Source of the DNA: Immundisolibacter sp049322795
Lineage (GTDB): Bacteria; Pseudomonadota; Gammaproteobacteria; Immundisolibacterales; Immundisolibacteraceae
Assembly: GCA_049322795.1 (NCBI GenBank)
Contig: JBMOQH010000008.1
Coordinates: forward strand, 248,001-312,000
Direction: 5' to 3'
Length of the DNA: 64,000 nucleotides
The stretch's first letter is position 1. The number at the start of each line of letters is the position of its first letter. Positions 62,071 through 64,000 of the stretch are shown here, in pieces. Below the pieces are notes generated by a model, which saw nothing but the letters and a program-made list of their open reading frames with translations, did no database searches and was not told the DNA's origin. A program made the translations under genes and the position numbers.

Positions 62071-63321
62071 GTGGTCGCGGTGGAGTTGCCCGGCGCCGAC
62101 ATCACACTCGAGGACGACCTCGCCGAGGCGCTGGAACTGACGCGCGCCACCGGCGGTCAGGTGGTCGGTACGCTCTCCTGTCGTCGCACACAGGTCGATC
62201 CGGCACTGTTCATCGGCAGCGGCAAGGCGGCGGAGCTTGCCGAACTGGTCGGCGCCACGCAGGCCGACCTGGTCATCTTCAACCAGGCGCTGAGCCCGTC
62301 CCAGGAACGCAACCTCGAACGCCTGCTCAAGTGCCAGGTGCTGGACCGCATCGGTCTGATCCTGGACATCTTCGCCCGTCGCGCCCGCTCGCACGAGGGC
62401 AAGCTGCAGGTGGAACTCGCGCAGCTGCGCCATCTGTCCACGCGTCTTGTGCGTGGCTGGACGCACCTCGAGCGCCAGAAGGGTGGCATCGGCCTGCGTG
62501 GCCCCGGTGAGAGCCAGCTCGAAACCGACCGTCGTCTGCTGCGCGCGCGCCTGCGCCAGCTCGAGGCGCGCCTGTCGCGCGTGGTCGGTCAGCGCCAGAA
62601 CAGCCGCCGCCAGCGCGAACGCAGCGACACGCCCACCGTGGCACTGGTCGGCTACACCAACAGCGGCAAGTCGACGCTGTTCAACGCGCTGACGGCGTCC
62701 GAGGTGTTCGCCGCCGACCTGCTGTTCGCCACGCTCGATTCGACACTGCGCCGGCTGGAGCTGCCGGACTGCGAGCCGCTGGTGCTGGTCGACACGGTCG
62801 GCTTCGTGCGCCAGCTGCCGCATGATCTGGTGGCGGCGTTCCGCTCCACGCTGGAAGAGGTCCGCAGCGCCAGCCTGCTGCTGCATGTGGTGGACAGCGC
62901 ACGGCAGGATCAGCGCCAGCTGATGCTGACGCAGGTGAACACGGTGCTGCACGACATCGGGGCCGGCGACCTGCCGCAGATCGAGGTGATGAACAAGATC
63001 GATCTCACCGACCACCCGCCCGCCCGCAGCCGCGGCGAGGCCGGCGGCCCGGAGCGGGTGTGGCTGTCGGCACGCAGCGGCGCCGGGCTCGACCTGCTGC
63101 GCGCGGCGATCGGCGAGCGCTTCGCCGAAGGCATCACGCACCGGCGGCTGCACCTGCCCCGCTGCGACGGGCGCCTGCGCGCGCAGGTGTTCAGCCTGGC
63201 CCAGGTGCGGCATGAACAGTTCGACGCCGACGGCAGTTGGTGGGTCGAGTTCGACATCCGCCAGCGCGACATCGGCCGCCTCGAGCCTCTGCTGGCCGCC
63301 GCGCCACCTGTGGAACAATAG
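62071..63321 (+). CDS. hflX: ribosome-associated GTPase HflX
   Basis: A 416-residue HflX: N-terminal HflX domain (FIGSGKAAELAEL; ALSPSQERNLERLL; QVELAQLRHLSTRLVRGW; GPGESQLETDRR) and a GTPase domain (G1 GYTNSGKST, G3 DTVGF, G4 NKID). It splits stalled ribosomes. The GTG at 62071 is the first usable start in frame after hfq, but alignment with E. coli HflX suggests up to ten residues might lie upstream, where only CTG (62005) is available; the start is therefore uncertain. Confidence 0.92.
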   Translation: MVAVELPGADITLEDDLAEALELTRATGGQVVGTLSCRRTQVDPALFIGSGKAAELAELVGATQADLVIFNQALSPSQERNLERLLKCQVLDRIGLILDIFARRARSHEGKLQVELAQLRHLSTRLVRGWTHLERQKGGIGLRGPGESQLETDRRLLRARLRQLEARLSRVVGQRQNSRRQRERSDTPTVALVGYTNSGKSTLFNALTASEVFAADLLFATLDSTLRRLELPDCEPLVLVDTVGFVRQLPHDLVAAFRSTLEEVRSASLLLHVVDSARQDQRQLMLTQVNTVLHDIGAGDLPQIEVMNKIDLTDHPPARSRGEAGGPERVWLSARSGAGLDLLRAAIGERFAEGITHRRLHLPRCDGRLRAQVFSLAQVRHEQFDADGSWWVEFDIRQRDIGRLEPLLAAAPPVEQ

Positions 63322-63362
63322 CCGCCCCAAGACGCCGGCAACCCGGCACCAAGGAGAAATTG

Positions 63363-64000
63363 ATGGCCTGGAATGAACCGGGCGGGTCCGGCAATCGCGA
63401 CCCGTGGGGTCGGCGTGCCGATGCGGGTCCGCCGGATCTGGACGAGGTTTTTCGGCGCTTGCGCCAGCGGTTCGGCGGCGGTGGCGGCGGTAGCAGCGGC
63501 AACAGCTCCGCCGGCGCGTTGCCGCCCGGGCTGGTGGTTGCGGTTCTGGTCGTACTGGCCGCCCTGTGGCTGGCGTCCGGCTTCTACGTGATTCGCGAAG
63601 GCGAGCGGGGCGTCGTGTTGCGCTTCGGTGCCTTCGCCAATACCACCACTCCAGGCCTGCGCTGGCACGTCCCGTACCCGGTCGAACGGGTCATCAATGT
63701 GAACATCGGCGAGATCCGTACCGCCGAGATCGGTTATCGCGGCCAGATACGGGGCCGGGGCGAGTCCGACGTCACGCAGGAATCGCAGATGCTGACCGCC
63801 GACGAGAACATCGTCGACGTGAAGCTTGCCGTGCAGTACCGGGTCAAGGACGCCGCCGATTACGTGTTCAAGGTGCGTGATCCCGACCTGACCGTCGCCC
63901 AGGTGGCGGAGTCCGCCATCCGCGAGGTGGTCGGCAAGAGCCGCATGGAATTCATCCTCACCGAGGGTCGCGACGCCGTCGCCCAGCAGGTACAGCAGCT
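63363..64000 (+). CDS. hflK: membrane protease modulator HflK, N-terminal part, cut by window edge
   Basis: The first 212 residues of HflK: a glycine-rich N-terminal segment, a membrane helix (LVVAVLVVLAALWLASGFYVI) and the beginning of the SPFH/band-7 domain (EGERGVVLRFG; PGLRWHVPYPVERV; MLTADENIVDVKLAVQYRV). With HflC it forms the cage around FtsH. ATG after AAGGAGAAATTG. It runs past the window end. Confidence 0.95.
   Translation, partial: MAWNEPGGSGNRDPWGRRADAGPPDLDEVFRRLRQRFGGGGGGSSGNSSAGALPPGLVVAVLVVLAALWLASGFYVIREGERGVVLRFGAFANTTTPGLRWHVPYPVERVINVNIGEIRTAEIGYRGQIRGRGESDVTQESQMLTADENIVDVKLAVQYRVKDAADYVFKVRDPDLTVAQVAESAIREVVGKSRMEFILTEGRDAVAQQVQQ

Overview
The window is about two-thirds G+C and densely coded; no gene-free stretch exceeds 300 bases. 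Its gene set and orders (lptD-surA-pdxA-rsmA, miaA-hfq-hflX-hflK, pilS-pilR, rppH, hemX-hemY, ccmG-ccmH-ccmI, a ybhGFSR-type exporter, Mla-type lipid transport) point to the chromosome of a Gram-negative gammaproteobacterium. High G+C, propionyl-CoA carboxylation, a catechol 2,3-dioxygenase and an aromatic-acid-type MFS transporter suggest a free-living degrader. The order-level identity is not established (Ectothiorhodospiraceae, Nevskiales or Immundisolibacter-like lineages would fit). No phage, IS element, CRISPR array, tRNA or rRNA was seen.

Layout. 0-2 kb: acetolactate synthase (ilvB, start of ilvN) on the minus strand, divergent from gltA. 2-8 kb: citrate synthase, then a propionyl-CoA carboxylase/methylmalonyl-CoA epimerase cluster whose alpha subunit is split into two genes. 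7.8-13.2 kb: a four-gene ABC-2 exporter (ybhG, ybhF, ybhS, ybhR order). 13.3-19.4 kb: the outer-membrane/ribosome operon lptD-surA-pdxA-rsmA-rsmE. 19.5-24.9 kb: an HAD phosphatase divergent from rppH-hemX-hemY-corB and a DUF3237 gene. 25-29 kb: an FMN-binding protein, its flavin transferase ApbE and a small His-rich membrane protein, divergent from ccmGHI. 29-32 kb: a beta-propeller protein, a small exported protein, catechol 2,3-dioxygenase and an ABM-domain protein around hairpin-rich intergenic DNA. 32-41 kb: a 1177-residue c-di-GMP sensor with a substrate-binding-protein-like input, a partner lipoprotein, a BNR-type propeller and a large secreted phytase-like protein. 41-47 kb: the helicase Lhr, an MFS transporter and a universal stress protein. 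47-50 kb: an HNH protein divergent from a RuBisCO-like protein plus cupin pair closed by a strong terminator. 50-56 kb: a lipoprotein, a quinone-oxidoreductase-type MDR enzyme, and a SYLF-MlaE-MlaF-MlaD-PqiC-like operon. 56-60.6 kb: pilR, pilS, cinA. 60.7-64 kb: miaA-hfq-hflX-hflK (cut by the window edge).

The signals most worth following are: (i) a two-hairpin element of about 70 bases found three times, each time in the same orientation upstream of a catabolic gene (pccB, pccA, catechol dioxygenase); (ii) the RuBisCO-like protein/cupin pair, probably a methylthioadenosine-to-isoprenoid salvage branch; (iii) a periplasmic SYLF lipid-binding protein where MlaC would be expected; (iv) the periplasmic-binding-protein-gated GGDEF-EAL-CZB protein with a second binding lipoprotein; (v) several intergenic TTGAC-N4-GTCAA boxes that look like FNR/FixK/Dnr-family sites, one beside a flavin-transfer/cytochrome-maturation divergent promoter.
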